Source: Streptomyces europaeiscabiei (lineage in GTDB: Bacteria; Actinomycetota; Actinomycetes; Streptomycetales; Streptomycetaceae). From it: DNA of 64,000 nucleotides. Positions 1 through 8,525 of this stretch are shown in pieces. The stretch spans positions 2,794,001-2,858,000 of the forward strand of contig NZ_CP107841.1 of NCBI RefSeq assembly GCF_036346855.1, in the 5' to 3' direction. The position numbers and the translations under genes are program-made. The notes under the pieces were generated by a model, which saw only the letters and a list, made by a program, of their open reading frames with translations, had not been told where the DNA came from and did not search any database. The stretch's first letter is position 1. Each line of letters opens with the position of its first letter.

Positions 1-1020
1 GGCGGCGATGCCGTCGGCGGCGGTCTGCGGGTCGATCCCGGCGACGGCCAGCGCGGCGACGGCCGCCAGGGTGTTGGCGACGTTGAAGGTGCCCGGCAGC
101 GGCGACCTGGCAGTGATCCGCTCGCCCTTGGGCCCGACCACCGTGAACGTCGAGTCCATCGGCCCGACCTGGACGTCCTCGGCGCGCCAGTCGGCGTCCG
201 GGTGCCCCTCGGCGGAGAAGGTGACGACCGGGACCGTGGCTTCGTCGACGAGTCGGCGGCCGTACTCGTCGTCGAGGTTGACGACGCCGAGCCTGCTGCG
301 TTCCGGTGTGAAGAGCCGCGCCTTGGCCTGGAAGTAGTCCTCCATGCCGGAGTGGAACTCCATGTGCTCCGGGCTGAGGTTGTTGAAGACCGCCACGTCG
401 AAGACGCAGCCGTCGACCCGGCCGAGGACCAGCGCGTGGCTGGAGACCTCCATGACGACCGAGTCGACACCGCGTTCACGCATGACCGCGAACAGGGCCT
501 GGAGGTCGGTGGCCTCGGGGGTGGTCCGCTCGGACTTGATGCGCTCGTCGCCGATACGCATCTCGACCGTGCCGATGAGTCCCGTGGAGCGCACGGTCCG
601 CAGACCGCCCTCGACGAGGTACGCGGTGGTGGTCTTGCCGGAGGTGCCGGTGATGCCGATCTGGAGCAGGTCACGGCCCGGGTGACCGTAGATCGTGGCC
701 GCCAGCTCGCCCATCCGCGCGCGCGGGTTCTCCACGACGAGCGCGGGGAGCCCGGCGGCGGCGACGCGCTCGGCGCCGCTCGGGTCGGTGAGCACGGCGA
801 CGGCGCCGAGGCCGACCGCCTGGTCCACGAAGTCGGCGCCGTGCAGACGGGCACCGGGCAGGGCGGCGTACACGTCGCCGGGGCGGACGGCCCGCGAGTC
901 ATGGGTGATGCCCGTGACCTGAGCGGCGCTCCCCGGCTGTTCGGCACCCACCTGGCCGGCGAGCTCCGCGAGGGGTGTGGCGGAGACCTGGATCGGCCTG
1001 GGCGGTCCCGGATATGTCAC
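1..1020 (-). CDS. murE: UDP-N-acetylmuramoyl-tripeptide synthetase MurE, N-terminal part
   Basis: Cytoplasmic Mur ligase that adds the third peptide residue (LL-diaminopimelate in Streptomyces) to UDP-MurNAc-L-Ala-D-Glu during peptidoglycan synthesis. About 340 residues are visible. The protein starts VTYPGPPRP, has the ATP-binding loop ITGTSGKTTT near residue 120, then the central-domain stretches TTPEATDL, MEVSSHAL and LSPEHMEFH, all typical of MurE. The C-terminal domain lies beyond the left edge. GTG at 1020 is chosen because AAGGA sits 7 nt upstream; an in-frame GTG 48 nt further upstream is less likely. It is the last visible gene of the rsmH-ftsL-ftsI-murE run, about 270 nt after ftsI. 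Confidence 0.95.
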   Translation of the reverse strand, partial: MTYPGPPRPIQVSATPLAELAGQVGAEQPGSAAQVTGITHDSRAVRPGDVYAALPGARLHGADFVDQAVGLGAVAVLTDPSGAERVAAAGLPALVVENPRARMGELAATIYGHPGRDLLQIGITGTSGKTTTAYLVEGGLRTVRSTGLIGTVEMRIGDERIKSERTTPEATDLQALFAVMRERGVDSVVMEVSSHALVLGRVDGCVFDVAVFNNLSPEHMEFHSGMEDYFQAKARLFTPERSRLGVVNLDDEYGRRLVDEATVPVVTFSAEGHPDADWRAEDVQVGPMDSTFTVVGPKGERITARSPLPGTFNVANTLAAVAALAVAGIDPQTAADGIAA

Positions 1021-1267
1021 GGGAACGTCCTTCTGGGTGGTTTGGGACTGATCAGCGTGTGGCACGGCGGTGAGCGTACCGGGCGTACCCCCGCCGGAGC
1101 TAAAGAGGAGCCCGCCCGGAGCGCGGTCCGGCACGGGTGGTGGTGGCACACGGGTGGGCGGGGGTTTGTGCGCGCGGGGCTGTGAGGCGTGGTTCCCGGG
1201 GTCGGGAGTGATCATGGTCACGAGTCGGTTCCTGGCTGGTTGCGCTGATCGGCGGTGATCAGGAGGG

Positions 1268-1303
1268 GGTCAGGAGGCGGGTCAGGAGGCTGGTCAGGGT
1301 GTG
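1268..1303. repeat. Three 12-bp tandem repeats at the ftsI stop codon
   Basis: Three consecutive 12-mers: GGTCAGGAGGCG, GGTCAGGAGGCT and GGTCAGGGTGTG. The last overlaps the final codons and stop of ftsI on the other strand. No function is evident; the array probably arose by slippage. Confidence 0.6.
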
Positions 1304-3267
1304 AAGGCGACGGGCAGGTTCGCGGGCTTCGCCCCGGTGGGCGGGACCTGGAGGGTCTTCAGGGCGAACTCCATGACCTCCTTGTAGATGGGTCCACAGA
1401 TCTGGCCGCCGAAGTAGTTGCCCTTGGTGGCGTTCTGGATCGCGCAGTAGACGGTGATCCTCGGGTTGTCGGCGGGCGCGAACCCGGCGAACGACGAGGT
1501 GTAGCCGCGGTATCTGCCGGTGGCCGGATCCACACGGTTGGCCGTACCCGTCTTGCCCGCGACCCGGTAGCCGGGGATACGCGCCTTGGTGCCCGTGCCC
1601 TCCTCGTCGTCCACGACGGACTCCAGCATCCGGGCGAGGGTCTTCGCCGTCTTCTCGCTCACGACCCGGGTCTTCTCGGGCTTCTTGGCGGGAGTGAAGC
1701 GGCCGTCCGGCCCCTTGGTGCCTCTTACGAGGGTCGGTTCGACGCGTACACCGCCGTTGGCGATCGTCGAGTAGACGGAGGTCGCCTGCATGGCGTTCAT
1801 CGACACGCCCTGACCGAAAGGGATCGTGTACTGCTGCGAGGTCGACCAGTCGCCGGGCGCGGCGAGGATGCCCTTGGTCTCGCCGGGGAAGTCGAGGCCC
1901 GTGTAGCCGCCGATGCCGAACTTGCGCAGGTACGAGTACAGGATCTTGTTGGACTCGCGCTGGTTCCCGCCGAGTTCGCCGGTGGCGAGGATGGTGCCGA
2001 TGTTGCTGGACTTGGCGAGGACGCCGTTGAGCGTCAGGTACCAGGTCGGGTGGTCGATGTCGTCCTTGAAGAGCCGGTCGCCGCGGTGCAGCCGGTTGGG
2101 CACGGTGACGTGCGTGCCCGGCGTCGCGACGTTCTCCTCCAGTACGGCGGCCATCGACATGACCTTGGCGGTGGAGCCGGGCTCGAAGGCGTCCTGGAGG
2201 GCCGCGTTGCCCAGCGCGTCCGGGTTCGCCTTCGTGAGGTCGTTCGGGTCGAAGCCGGGCGAGTTGGCCATGGCGAGGACCTCGCCGGTGCGGGTGTCCT
2301 GCACTATCACGTAGCCGCGGTCGGCCTTGGACTTCTTCACCTGCTCGGTGATGGCGTTCTGCGCGGCCCACTGGATGTCGCGGTCGATGGTCAGCTCGAC
2401 GTCGGAGCCGGCGACGGCGGGGGTCTCGGTGGAGCCCGCGGTGGGCACGAGACGGCCGCCGGACTGGGCGTAACGGATCTTGCCGTCCTTGCCTGCCAGA
2501 CGGTTGTTCAACTGCTGCTCGATGCCGCCGCCGCCCTTGCCCTCGGCGTTGACCCAGCCCAGTATCCCGGCGGCGAGGTCGCCGTTGGGGTACACGCGCT
2601 TGCTGCTGGGCTCCTGGAAGACGCCGGCCAGGACGTTGACCGTGCCCTTCTCGTCCGCGGCCCGCTGGACGAGCGCGGACTTCAGGTCGCTGATCTGGTT
2701 CCAGACCTGGGGGGTCTGGCGGCGGGCGAGGAGCACGTAGCGCGTGTTCTTGGTGCTCAGCCTCTCGGTGAGCGTCTCCTGGTCCGCCCCGAGGATCGGC
2801 GCGAGGAGCGCGGCCGCCTGCTCGGGTCCGTCGTCGATCCTCAGCTGCTCGCGCGTGAACATCGTCGGGTCGGCCGTGATGTCGTTGGCGTCGGCGCTGA
2901 CCGCCAGCGCGACGCCGTTGCGGTCGGTGATCCCGCCCCGCTCGGCGGCCAGCACCCGGCCGACGTACCGGTTCCGGTCGGCCTTGGCGGCGTACTCACT
3001 CGCGTCGACGGCCTGTACCTGAAGCAGCCGTACGACGAAGGCGATCATCACCAGGGTCAGCGCGAGGCTCACCATGCGCAGCCTCGGGCGCGGGCTGCCC
3101 AGGCGGATGGTGCGCGCGGCCGGCTGCCGGGACGAGGCCGGGCGGCGCTGCCCGGGGCGGGCACCGGGGCCCGGCCTGCGCTGCTGGCCACCGGGGCGCA
3201 CGGGCCGGGCGGGTCCCGGTACGCGGCGGCGGGGGGGCTGCCTGCCTGAATCGGCCACTTCCGTCAC
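1294..3267 (-). CDS. ftsI: Division-specific penicillin-binding protein FtsI (PBP3-type transpeptidase)
   Basis: Class B penicillin-binding protein that cross-links septal peptidoglycan. The 657 residues begin with an Arg/Pro-rich cytoplasmic tail, one transmembrane segment around 65-84, a dimerisation domain and a C-terminal transpeptidase. Active-site motifs are all present: EPGSTAK with the acylated Ser near 363, KSSN near 421 and GKTGT near 571. There is no PASTA domain after the transpeptidase. The GTG start overlaps the ftsL stop by 4 nt (GTGA), so translation is probably coupled. It acts with the FtsL-type protein encoded just upstream. Confidence 0.96.
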   Translation of the reverse strand: MTEVADSGRQPPRRRVPGPARPVRPGGQQRRPGPGARPGQRRPASSRQPAARTIRLGSPRPRLRMVSLALTLVMIAFVVRLLQVQAVDASEYAAKADRNRYVGRVLAAERGGITDRNGVALAVSADANDITADPTMFTREQLRIDDGPEQAAALLAPILGADQETLTERLSTKNTRYVLLARRQTPQVWNQISDLKSALVQRAADEKGTVNVLAGVFQEPSSKRVYPNGDLAAGILGWVNAEGKGGGGIEQQLNNRLAGKDGKIRYAQSGGRLVPTAGSTETPAVAGSDVELTIDRDIQWAAQNAITEQVKKSKADRGYVIVQDTRTGEVLAMANSPGFDPNDLTKANPDALGNAALQDAFEPGSTAKVMSMAAVLEENVATPGTHVTVPNRLHRGDRLFKDDIDHPTWYLTLNGVLAKSSNIGTILATGELGGNQRESNKILYSYLRKFGIGGYTGLDFPGETKGILAAPGDWSTSQQYTIPFGQGVSMNAMQATSVYSTIANGGVRVEPTLVRGTKGPDGRFTPAKKPEKTRVVSEKTAKTLARMLESVVDDEEGTGTKARIPGYRVAGKTGTANRVDPATGRYRGYTSSFAGFAPADNPRITVYCAIQNATKGNYFGGQICGPIYKEVMEFALKTLQVPPTGAKPANLPVAFTP

Positions 3268-3893
3268 CTGCCGGGGGTCGTCGGGAGCTGGGTGGACTGT
3301 ACGAACGGGCTGGTGGGTGTGGGGGTCGGGGTGGGAGTGACCGCGGGCTCCGGCATCTCCGGCGACTGCGACTGCATCTGCGGCTGTGACTGCGTCTGCG
3401 GCTGTGACTGTGTCGCAGTGGCCGACGGCGCGGAGGGCGTAGGAGTCACGGGTGCGGGGGTCGGACTCACGGGCGGGCCGGGGTCGAGGACCTCGGGTGC
3501 GAGGACGAGCGGCATACGGGCCACGGCCTGTTGGGCGGCGCTCGGGACGCCCTTGACCGTGCCGTCGGGGTTCAGGAAGGCCGGGTCGCCGCCGGGGACC
3601 ATGCCCAGCTCGCGGGCGCGGCGCTGGAGGGCGTCGGGCGCGGAGTAGGCGTCGACGTCCCGCTGGAGCGCCTGTTCCTGGTCGGTGTAGCTCTTCACGT
3701 CGTCCTGGAGGTCGTCGAGCTTGAACGACCCTTCACTGAGTGCGGAGTTCAGCACGAGGAGGCCGATGAGGCCACCGCCCAGCAGCAGGACGACGAGGAG
3801 GACGAACGGAGTGCGGGCGGCACCCTTGGGCCGCACGGGCAGGAGCCGCGCGAGACGGGCGGCCCGGCCCCTCAGTTCGGGTTTCCTGTTCAC
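3264..3893 (-). CDS. ftsL: FtsL-type division protein with a Pro/Gln-rich tail
   Basis: Small bitopic division protein in the FtsL slot between rsmH and ftsI. The 209 residues comprise a basic cytoplasmic N-terminus, one transmembrane helix at about 29-50, and a coiled-coil-like stretch (LDDLQDDVKSYTDQEQAL). The long extracytoplasmic tail is dominated by Pro/Thr and SQPQ-type repeats. Core FtsL is only about 100 residues; the low-complexity tail is common in Streptomyces. The GTG start is preceded by GGGGAGG. A perfect hairpin ends one base upstream of that ribosome-binding site. Assignment rests on topology and position, since FtsL sequences diverge. Confidence 0.85.
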   Translation of the reverse strand: MNRKPELRGRAARLARLLPVRPKGAARTPFVLLVVLLLGGGLIGLLVLNSALSEGSFKLDDLQDDVKSYTDQEQALQRDVDAYSAPDALQRRARELGMVPGGDPAFLNPDGTVKGVPSAAQQAVARMPLVLAPEVLDPGPPVSPTPAPVTPTPSAPSATATQSQPQTQSQPQMQSQSPEMPEPAVTPTPTPTPTSPFVQSTQLPTTPGR

Positions 3894-3904
3894 ACGGCCT
3901 CCCC

Positions 3905-3927
3905 GTGAGTCCGGTTTCCGGACTCAC
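3905..3927 (-). promoter_or_regulatory. Perfect hairpin just upstream of the ftsL ribosome-binding site
   Basis: Arms GTGAGTCCGG and CCGGACTCAC form a 10-bp perfect stem around a TTT loop in the rsmH-ftsL spacer. It ends one base before GGGGAGG of ftsL. A degraded second copy follows at about 3940-3964. It could be a processing site, a weak attenuator or a structure that influences ftsL translation; no U-run follows. Confidence 0.6.
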
Positions 3928-4014
3928 CCGCCGTCCCCGCGAGTTCGCTTTTCGGACTCACTCACCGTCACCCTTCACGCACCGTGTGCGGCCGCCTCGT
4001 ACGCCTCGTGCGCC

Positions 4015-4971
4015 TCATTCAAGGTGCTCCCGCACGCGTTCCGCCCCGCGCAGACGCGCGGGGGCGGCGCGCCGGTTCTCGGCGACCTCTTCCTCGGTGG
4101 GAAGTTCGGCACCACGGGTGAGGAGCTTGAGCCTCGGCTGATAGCGCTCGGGGACCACGGGCAGCCCGGGGGGCGCGGTGGTGGCGGCGCCCGCCGCGAA
4201 CACCTGCTTGACGAGGCGGTCCTCCAGCGAGTGGTACGACAGGACGGCGATCCGGCCGCCGACCGCGAGGGCCTTCACGGCGGCGGGGATCGCCCGCTCC
4301 AGGACGGTGAGTTCACCGTTGACCTCGATGCGCAGCGCCTGGAAGGTGCGCTTGGCCGGATTGCCACCGGTGCGCTTGGCCGCCTGCGGCAGAGAGTCGC
4401 GGATCAGTTCGACGAGGCGGGCGCTGTTCGTGAAGGGCTTCTTGTCGCGCTCGCGCACGACCGCGGAGACGATCCGCTTGGCCTGCTTCTCCTCGCCGTA
4501 CGCCCGGAGGATCCGGACGAGTTCGCCCGGCGCGTAGGTGTTGAGGACCTCGGCCGCGCTGATGCCGGTCGTCTGGTCCATCCGCATGTCGAGGGGGGCG
4601 TCCTGGGCGTACGCGAAGCCCCGGTCGGCCTCGTCGAGCTGCATGGAGGAGACACCGAGGTCGAACAGGACGCCCTGGACGCGCGGGAGGCCCAGCCGGA
4701 CAAGCACATCGGGGAGTTCGTCGTAGACGGCGTGCACGAGGGTGGCGCGCTCGCCGAACGGGGCCAGCCGTTCACCGGAGAGGCGCAGGGCCTCCTTGTC
4801 ACGGTCGAGGGCGACGAGCCGCGCCTCGGGGAACCGGGTGAGGAGCGCCTCGCTGTGGCCGCCGAGGCCGAGTGTGCAGTCGACCACCACCGCGCCGGGC
4901 TCCGCGAGGGCCGGGGCCAGCATGTCCAGGCACCGCTGGAGCATGACGGGGACGTGGCGGCTGTTGCTCAA
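4015..4971 (-). CDS. rsmH: 16S rRNA (cytosine(1402)-N(4))-methyltransferase RsmH
   Basis: SAM-dependent methyltransferase (formerly MraW) that N4-methylates C1402 of 16S rRNA in the ribosomal P-site. The 318 residues are full length. The SAM-binding motif is [14 protein letters not shown] near 30-45. Other family blocks are [38 protein letters not shown] and [11 protein letters not shown]. The start is a TTG with AGAGG upstream. It is the first gene of the division operon. No mraZ-like frame lies upstream; the neighbouring gene is the divergent carbonic anhydrase. Confidence 0.96.
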   Translation of the reverse strand: MSNSRHVPVMLQRCLDMLAPALAEPGAVVVDCTLGLGGHSEALLTRFPEARLVALDRDKEALRLSGERLAPFGERATLVHAVYDELPDVLVRLGLPRVQGVLFDLGVSSMQLDEADRGFAYAQDAPLDMRMDQTTGISAAEVLNTYAPGELVRILRAYGEEKQAKRIVSAVVRERDKKPFTNSARLVELIRDSLPQAAKRTGGNPAKRTFQALRIEVNGELTVLERAIPAAVKALAVGGRIAVLSYHSLEDRLVKQVFAAGAATTAPPGLPVVPERYQPRLKLLTRGAELPTEEEVAENRRAAPARLRGAERVREHLE

Positions 4972-5094
4972 GGGGCCCTCTCAGGTCCGGCGCGAGCCGC
5001 ACGTACGCGCCGCGCACGCGGGGAGACGCCGGGCTGTCACCGGTTCTCCTGGGGATTTCAGTCCAGCAGGGGGCCTCGCCTCCCGCTCCGCGTC

Positions 5095-5122
5095 ACTCTA
5101 GTCCACGGCCGATCGCGGTCAA
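5095..5122 (-). promoter_or_regulatory. Sigma70-type promoter for the rsmH-ftsL-ftsI-murE operon
   Basis: On the minus strand TTGACC (5122-5117) and TAGAGT (5100-5095) are separated by 16 nt, a good match to the Streptomyces HrdB-type consensus. It lies about 125 nt upstream of the rsmH start. The rest of the 4972-5298 spacer shows no gene. Confidence 0.6.
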
Positions 5123-5285
5123 TCAACCGGCCTGCGCGTCGCGACGCCTCCCCCGGGCGAACCTGCGAATCAGGAGAAATCACCCGTACGGCCGTGATCC
5201 GGCCACTCCTGTGGGTTACCTCACAACAAGCCTCAATGACGTTCTTTGTCCTCTCTCACAGGGCGCCCTCAGCGGGCGTGACCAG

Positions 5286-5291
5286 TACCGT
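5286..5291 (+). promoter_or_regulatory. -10 box for leaderless carbonic anhydrase gene
   Basis: TACCGT lies exactly 7 nt before the ATG at 5299, the spacing expected when transcription begins at the start codon. No Shine-Dalgarno sequence is visible and the -35 region is weak. Confidence 0.4.
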
Positions 5292-5298
5292 CGTGGCT

Positions 5299-5844
5299 AT
5301 GACGACCTCCGCAGCAGTTCCCACCGGCCCCGAAGGCGCCATATCCGACGGCACCGTCACCGACCGCCTCGTCGAGGCGAACCAGCGGTACGCGGCCGCG
5401 TTCGCCGACCCCGGGATGGACGCCCGCCCCGTCCTCCGCGTCGCGGTCGTGGCCTGCATGGACGCCCGCCTCGACCTGCACGACGCGCTCGGCCTGTCGC
5501 TGGGCGACTGCCACACCATCCGCAACGCGGGCGGCGTGGTCACCGACGACGTGATCCGGTCCCTCACCATCAGCCAGCGCAAGCTCGGCACCCGCAGCGT
5601 CGTCCTGATCCACCACACCGGCTGCGGCCTGGAGTCCCTCACCGAGGACTTCCGCACCGAGCTGGAGGCGGAGATCGGCCAGCGCCCGGCCTGGGCCGTG
5701 GAGTCCTTCCGGGACGTGGACCAGGACGTACGGCAGTCCATGCAGCGGGTGCGCACCAACCCGTTCCTGCTGCACTCGGACGACGTTCGCGGCTTCGTCT
5801 TCGATGTGAAGACGGGTCTGCTGCGGGAGATCGACCCGGCCTGA
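5299..5844 (+). CDS. Beta-class carbonic anhydrase
   Basis: Zinc enzyme interconverting CO2 and bicarbonate. The 181 residues hold the beta-class ligand set: CMDAR at 53-57 (zinc Cys53 and the Asp-Arg dyad) and HHTGC at 105-109 (His106, Cys109). The NAGG block follows the first motif as in this family. ATG 5299 is preferred because of the -10 box 7 nt upstream; an in-frame GTG at 5278 would add seven residues. It stands alone, divergent from the division operon, and is followed by a terminator-like hairpin. Physiological role (bicarbonate supply or pH) is inferred. Confidence 0.9.
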   Translation: MTTSAAVPTGPEGAISDGTVTDRLVEANQRYAAAFADPGMDARPVLRVAVVACMDARLDLHDALGLSLGDCHTIRNAGGVVTDDVIRSLTISQRKLGTRSVVLIHHTGCGLESLTEDFRTELEAEIGQRPAWAVESFRDVDQDVRQSMQRVRTNPFLLHSDDVRGFVFDVKTGLLREIDPA

Positions 5845-5864
5845 GCCCCGTCGAACCCGACCGC

Positions 5865-5899
5865 CGGGACCGCGCTCCTACCGCCCGAGGACGGTCCCG
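5865..5899 (+). terminator. Terminator-like hairpin after the carbonic anhydrase gene
   Basis: CGGGACCG and CGGTCCCG, 19 nt apart, form an 8-bp stem 20 nt after the stop codon. There is no U-tract, as is usual in high-GC actinobacteria. Confidence 0.45.
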
Positions 5900-6024
5900 C
5901 GCAGCCCCGGTTTCCTGTCAATCTGCTGGCATCTCAGCCTTTAATTGACCACAAAACCGACATAACGCGGACTGTTGTCCACAGGCGAGTGACACGGATT
6001 GGTAACGGCAGCAAGAATGCGGAT

Positions 6025-6034
6025 GTGACGTCAC
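6025..6034. promoter_or_regulatory. GTGACGTCAC palindrome upstream of the MoxR operon
   Basis: A perfect 10-bp palindrome about 95 nt before the moxR-type start, in an AT-richer stretch (5930-6035) that probably holds the promoter. It could be an operator; the regulator is unknown. Confidence 0.35.
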
Positions 6035-6129
6035 GCTGAGCAGTTCGCGCGTGGTGTCCGTGTTTCGGGGTGGGCCGGTCCGCATCGCAGAGCGACGGCC
6101 TGGAGAAAGAACGGGCCGAGGAGGGCCGT

Positions 6130-7170
6130 GTGACGACCTATGACGATCGAGCGAGCCTCACTGATCTGACCAGCACTGTGGAGCGAGTCCGCAGTTCGGT
6201 CGAAGGAGTGATCGAGGGCAAGCCTGAGGTCGTACGGCTTTCGCTGACAGTGCTGCTCGCCGAGGGGCATCTTCTGATCGAAGACGTACCCGGCGTCGGC
6301 AAGACCATGCTGGCCAAGGCACTGGCGCGGTCCATCGACTGCTCGGTGCGGCGTATCCAGTTCACGCCGGACCTGCTGCCCTCGGACATCACGGGTGTGT
6401 CCATCTGGGATCAGCAGCGCAAGGAGTTCGAGTTCAAGCCGGGCGCGATCTTCTCTCAGATCGTGATCGGCGACGAGATCAACCGGGCCTCGCCGAAGAC
6501 GCAGTCCGCGCTCCTGGAGTCCCTGGAGGAGCGGCAGGTCACGATCGACGGCACGACGTACGAGCTGCCGACCCCCTTCATGGTGGTGGCCACGCAGAAC
6601 CCGGTGGAGATGGAGGGCACCTATCCGCTGCCGGAGGCCCAGCGCGACCGCTTCATGGCCCGCGTCTCCGTCGGCTACCCCAGCCCGGAGGCCGAGCTGC
6701 GGATGCTCGACGTCCACGGCGGGGTCTCGCCGCTGGAGGACATGCAGCCGGTGGCGCACGCGCACGAGATCGTGAAACTGATCGAGGCCGTCCGCAATGT
6801 GCACGTCGCGGAAACGGTCCGGCGGTACGCGGTGGACCTGGTCGGTGCCACCCGCAGCCACCCGGACCTGAGACTCGGCGCCTCGCCGCGTGCCACGCTG
6901 CATCTGCTGCGCGCGGCGAGGGCGACCGCCGCCCTGAGCGGCCGGGAGTACGCCCTGCCGGACGACATCCAGTCGCTGGCCGTGGCCATCCTCGCCCACC
7001 GGCTGCTGCCCACCGCCCAGGCCCAGCTCAACCGCCGTACGCCGGAGCAGGTCGTGCAGGAGATCCTCCAGCGCACGCCCGTACCGCAGGCGCCCCAGGC
7101 GCAGAGCGGCTTCGGCTCGGTCCACGCCACGCCCGCGTATCCGCAGCAGCCGCCGCGGAGGCTTGGATGA
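6130..7170 (+). CDS. MoxR-family AAA+ ATPase
   Basis: Chaperone-like AAA+ ATPase thought to help assemble or activate partner proteins. In the 346-residue product the Walker A motif GVGKT is at 55-59, followed by Walker B and sensor regions including GDEINRASPKTQSALLESL and VATQNPVEMEGTYPLPEAQ, which identify the MoxR class. GTG 6130 is chosen because GGAGGG sits 4 nt upstream; longer starts lack this. It overlaps the DUF58 gene by 4 nt (ATGA) and heads a MoxR/DUF58/transglutaminase operon, a recurrent bacterial arrangement in which the three products work together at the membrane. Confidence 0.93.
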   Translation: MTTYDDRASLTDLTSTVERVRSSVEGVIEGKPEVVRLSLTVLLAEGHLLIEDVPGVGKTMLAKALARSIDCSVRRIQFTPDLLPSDITGVSIWDQQRKEFEFKPGAIFSQIVIGDEINRASPKTQSALLESLEERQVTIDGTTYELPTPFMVVATQNPVEMEGTYPLPEAQRDRFMARVSVGYPSPEAELRMLDVHGGVSPLEDMQPVAHAHEIVKLIEAVRNVHVAETVRRYAVDLVGATRSHPDLRLGASPRATLHLLRAARATAALSGREYALPDDIQSLAVAILAHRLLPTAQAQLNRRTPEQVVQEILQRTPVPQAPQAQSGFGSVHATPAYPQQPPRRLG

Positions 7171-8525
7171 CCACCGCCGGGCCGGCGCCCGCCCCGGAGC
7201 AGGACAAGGGCGGGCTGCGCACGGCCCTCACCGGCCTCACCACACGGGGCCGCTCCTTCCTGGCCGCCGGCATAGCGGCCGCCATATGCGCGTACGTCCT
7301 CGGGCAGAGCGATCTGCTGCGGGTGGGCCTGTTGCTCGCCGTGCTGCCGCTGGTCTGCACGACCGTGCTGTACCGCACCCGCTACCGGGTCGCGGGCAGC
7401 CGCCGCCTCTCTCCCGCGCGGGTGCCCGCCGGCAGCGAGGCCCGCGTCCATCTGCGGATGGACAACGTCTCGCGGCTGCCCACCGGGCTGTTGATGCTCC
7501 AGGACCGGGTGCCGTACGTGCTCGGTCCGCGTCCGAGGTTCGTGCTGGACCGGGTGGAGGCGGGCGGCCGCCGCGAGGTGTCGTACCGCGTCCGCTCCGA
7601 TCTGCGCGGCCGCTACCCCCTGGGCCCGCTCCAGCTGCGTCTGACCGACCCGTTCGGCATGTGCGAGCTGACCCGGTCCTTCTCGACGTACGACACGCTG
7701 ACGGTCATCCCGCGGGTGGACGCGCTGCCGCCGGTGCGGCTGAACGGGGAGGCGAAGGGGTACGGCGACGGCCGGCAGCGCTCGCTGGCGCTGGCCGGCG
7801 AGGACGACGTGATCCCGCGCGGGTACCGGCACGGGGACGACCTGCGCCGGGTGCACTGGCGCTCGACCGCGCGCTACGGCGAACTGATGGTGCGCCGCGA
7901 GGAACAGCCGCAGCGCGCCCGCTGCACGGTGCTGCTGGACACCCGGGCCGAGGCGTATCTCGGCGCGGGCCCGGACTCGGCCTTCGAGTGGGCCGTCTCC
8001 GGCGCCGCCTCCATGCTGGTCCACATGCTCGAACGGGGCTTCTCGGTACGGCTGTTGACGGACACCGGCAGTTCGGTGCCCGGCGAGGGTGCCGACGGGT
8101 TCGCGGGCGCCAGCCAGGAGTCCGCCGATGCGGCGGGGCTGATGATGGACACCCTCGCGGTGATCGACCACTCCGACGGCAAAGGCCTCTCGCCCGCGTA
8201 CGACGTGCTGCGCGGCGGCAACGAGGGGCTGCTGGTCGCCTTCCTCGGCGACCTCGACGAGGAGCAGGCGACGGTGATCGGCAAGATGCGTCAGCGCAGC
8301 GGCGGGGCGGTCGCCTTCCTGCTGGACAGCGAGGCGTGGACGACCGAACCGGGTGAGGTGCCCGGTGCCGGGAGCGCGAGCGAGGAGTCGCTGCGTCTGC
8401 TGCAGGAGACGGGCTGGACGGCGCTGACCGTGCCGCGCGGCGCCTCGCTGACGGACCTGTGGCGGCAGGCGGACCAGCAGCGCACCGGTGTGATGTCCGG
8501 GAGCGGCATGGAGGGACGGTCATGA
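7167..8525 (+). CDS. DUF58 domain membrane protein
   Basis: Partner of MoxR ATPases, with no enzymatic activity established for the family. The 452 residues have two hydrophobic segments at about 33-70, then a soluble region. The DUF58 signature is GEFKGYG-like in this family; here it appears as GEAKGYGDG, DVIPRGYRHGDDLRRVHW and RREEQP, followed by a von Willebrand A-like fold. Its ATG overlaps the moxR stop, and its stop overlaps the next start, so the three genes are translationally linked. No sign of truncation. Confidence 0.9.
   Translation: MTTAGPAPAPEQDKGGLRTALTGLTTRGRSFLAAGIAAAICAYVLGQSDLLRVGLLLAVLPLVCTTVLYRTRYRVAGSRRLSPARVPAGSEARVHLRMDNVSRLPTGLLMLQDRVPYVLGPRPRFVLDRVEAGGRREVSYRVRSDLRGRYPLGPLQLRLTDPFGMCELTRSFSTYDTLTVIPRVDALPPVRLNGEAKGYGDGRQRSLALAGEDDVIPRGYRHGDDLRRVHWRSTARYGELMVRREEQPQRARCTVLLDTRAEAYLGAGPDSAFEWAVSGAASMLVHMLERGFSVRLLTDTGSSVPGEGADGFAGASQESADAAGLMMDTLAVIDHSDGKGLSPAYDVLRGGNEGLLVAFLGDLDEEQATVIGKMRQRSGGAVAFLLDSEAWTTEPGEVPGAGSASEESLRLLQETGWTALTVPRGASLTDLWRQADQQRTGVMSGSGMEGRS

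Noticed and set aside
1255..3249. Very long open frame on the plus strand opposite ftsI
   Set aside because: It is the antisense shadow of a clearly recognised gene. Its translation is Gly/Ala/Arg-rich without domain motifs, as expected from GC-rich third positions.
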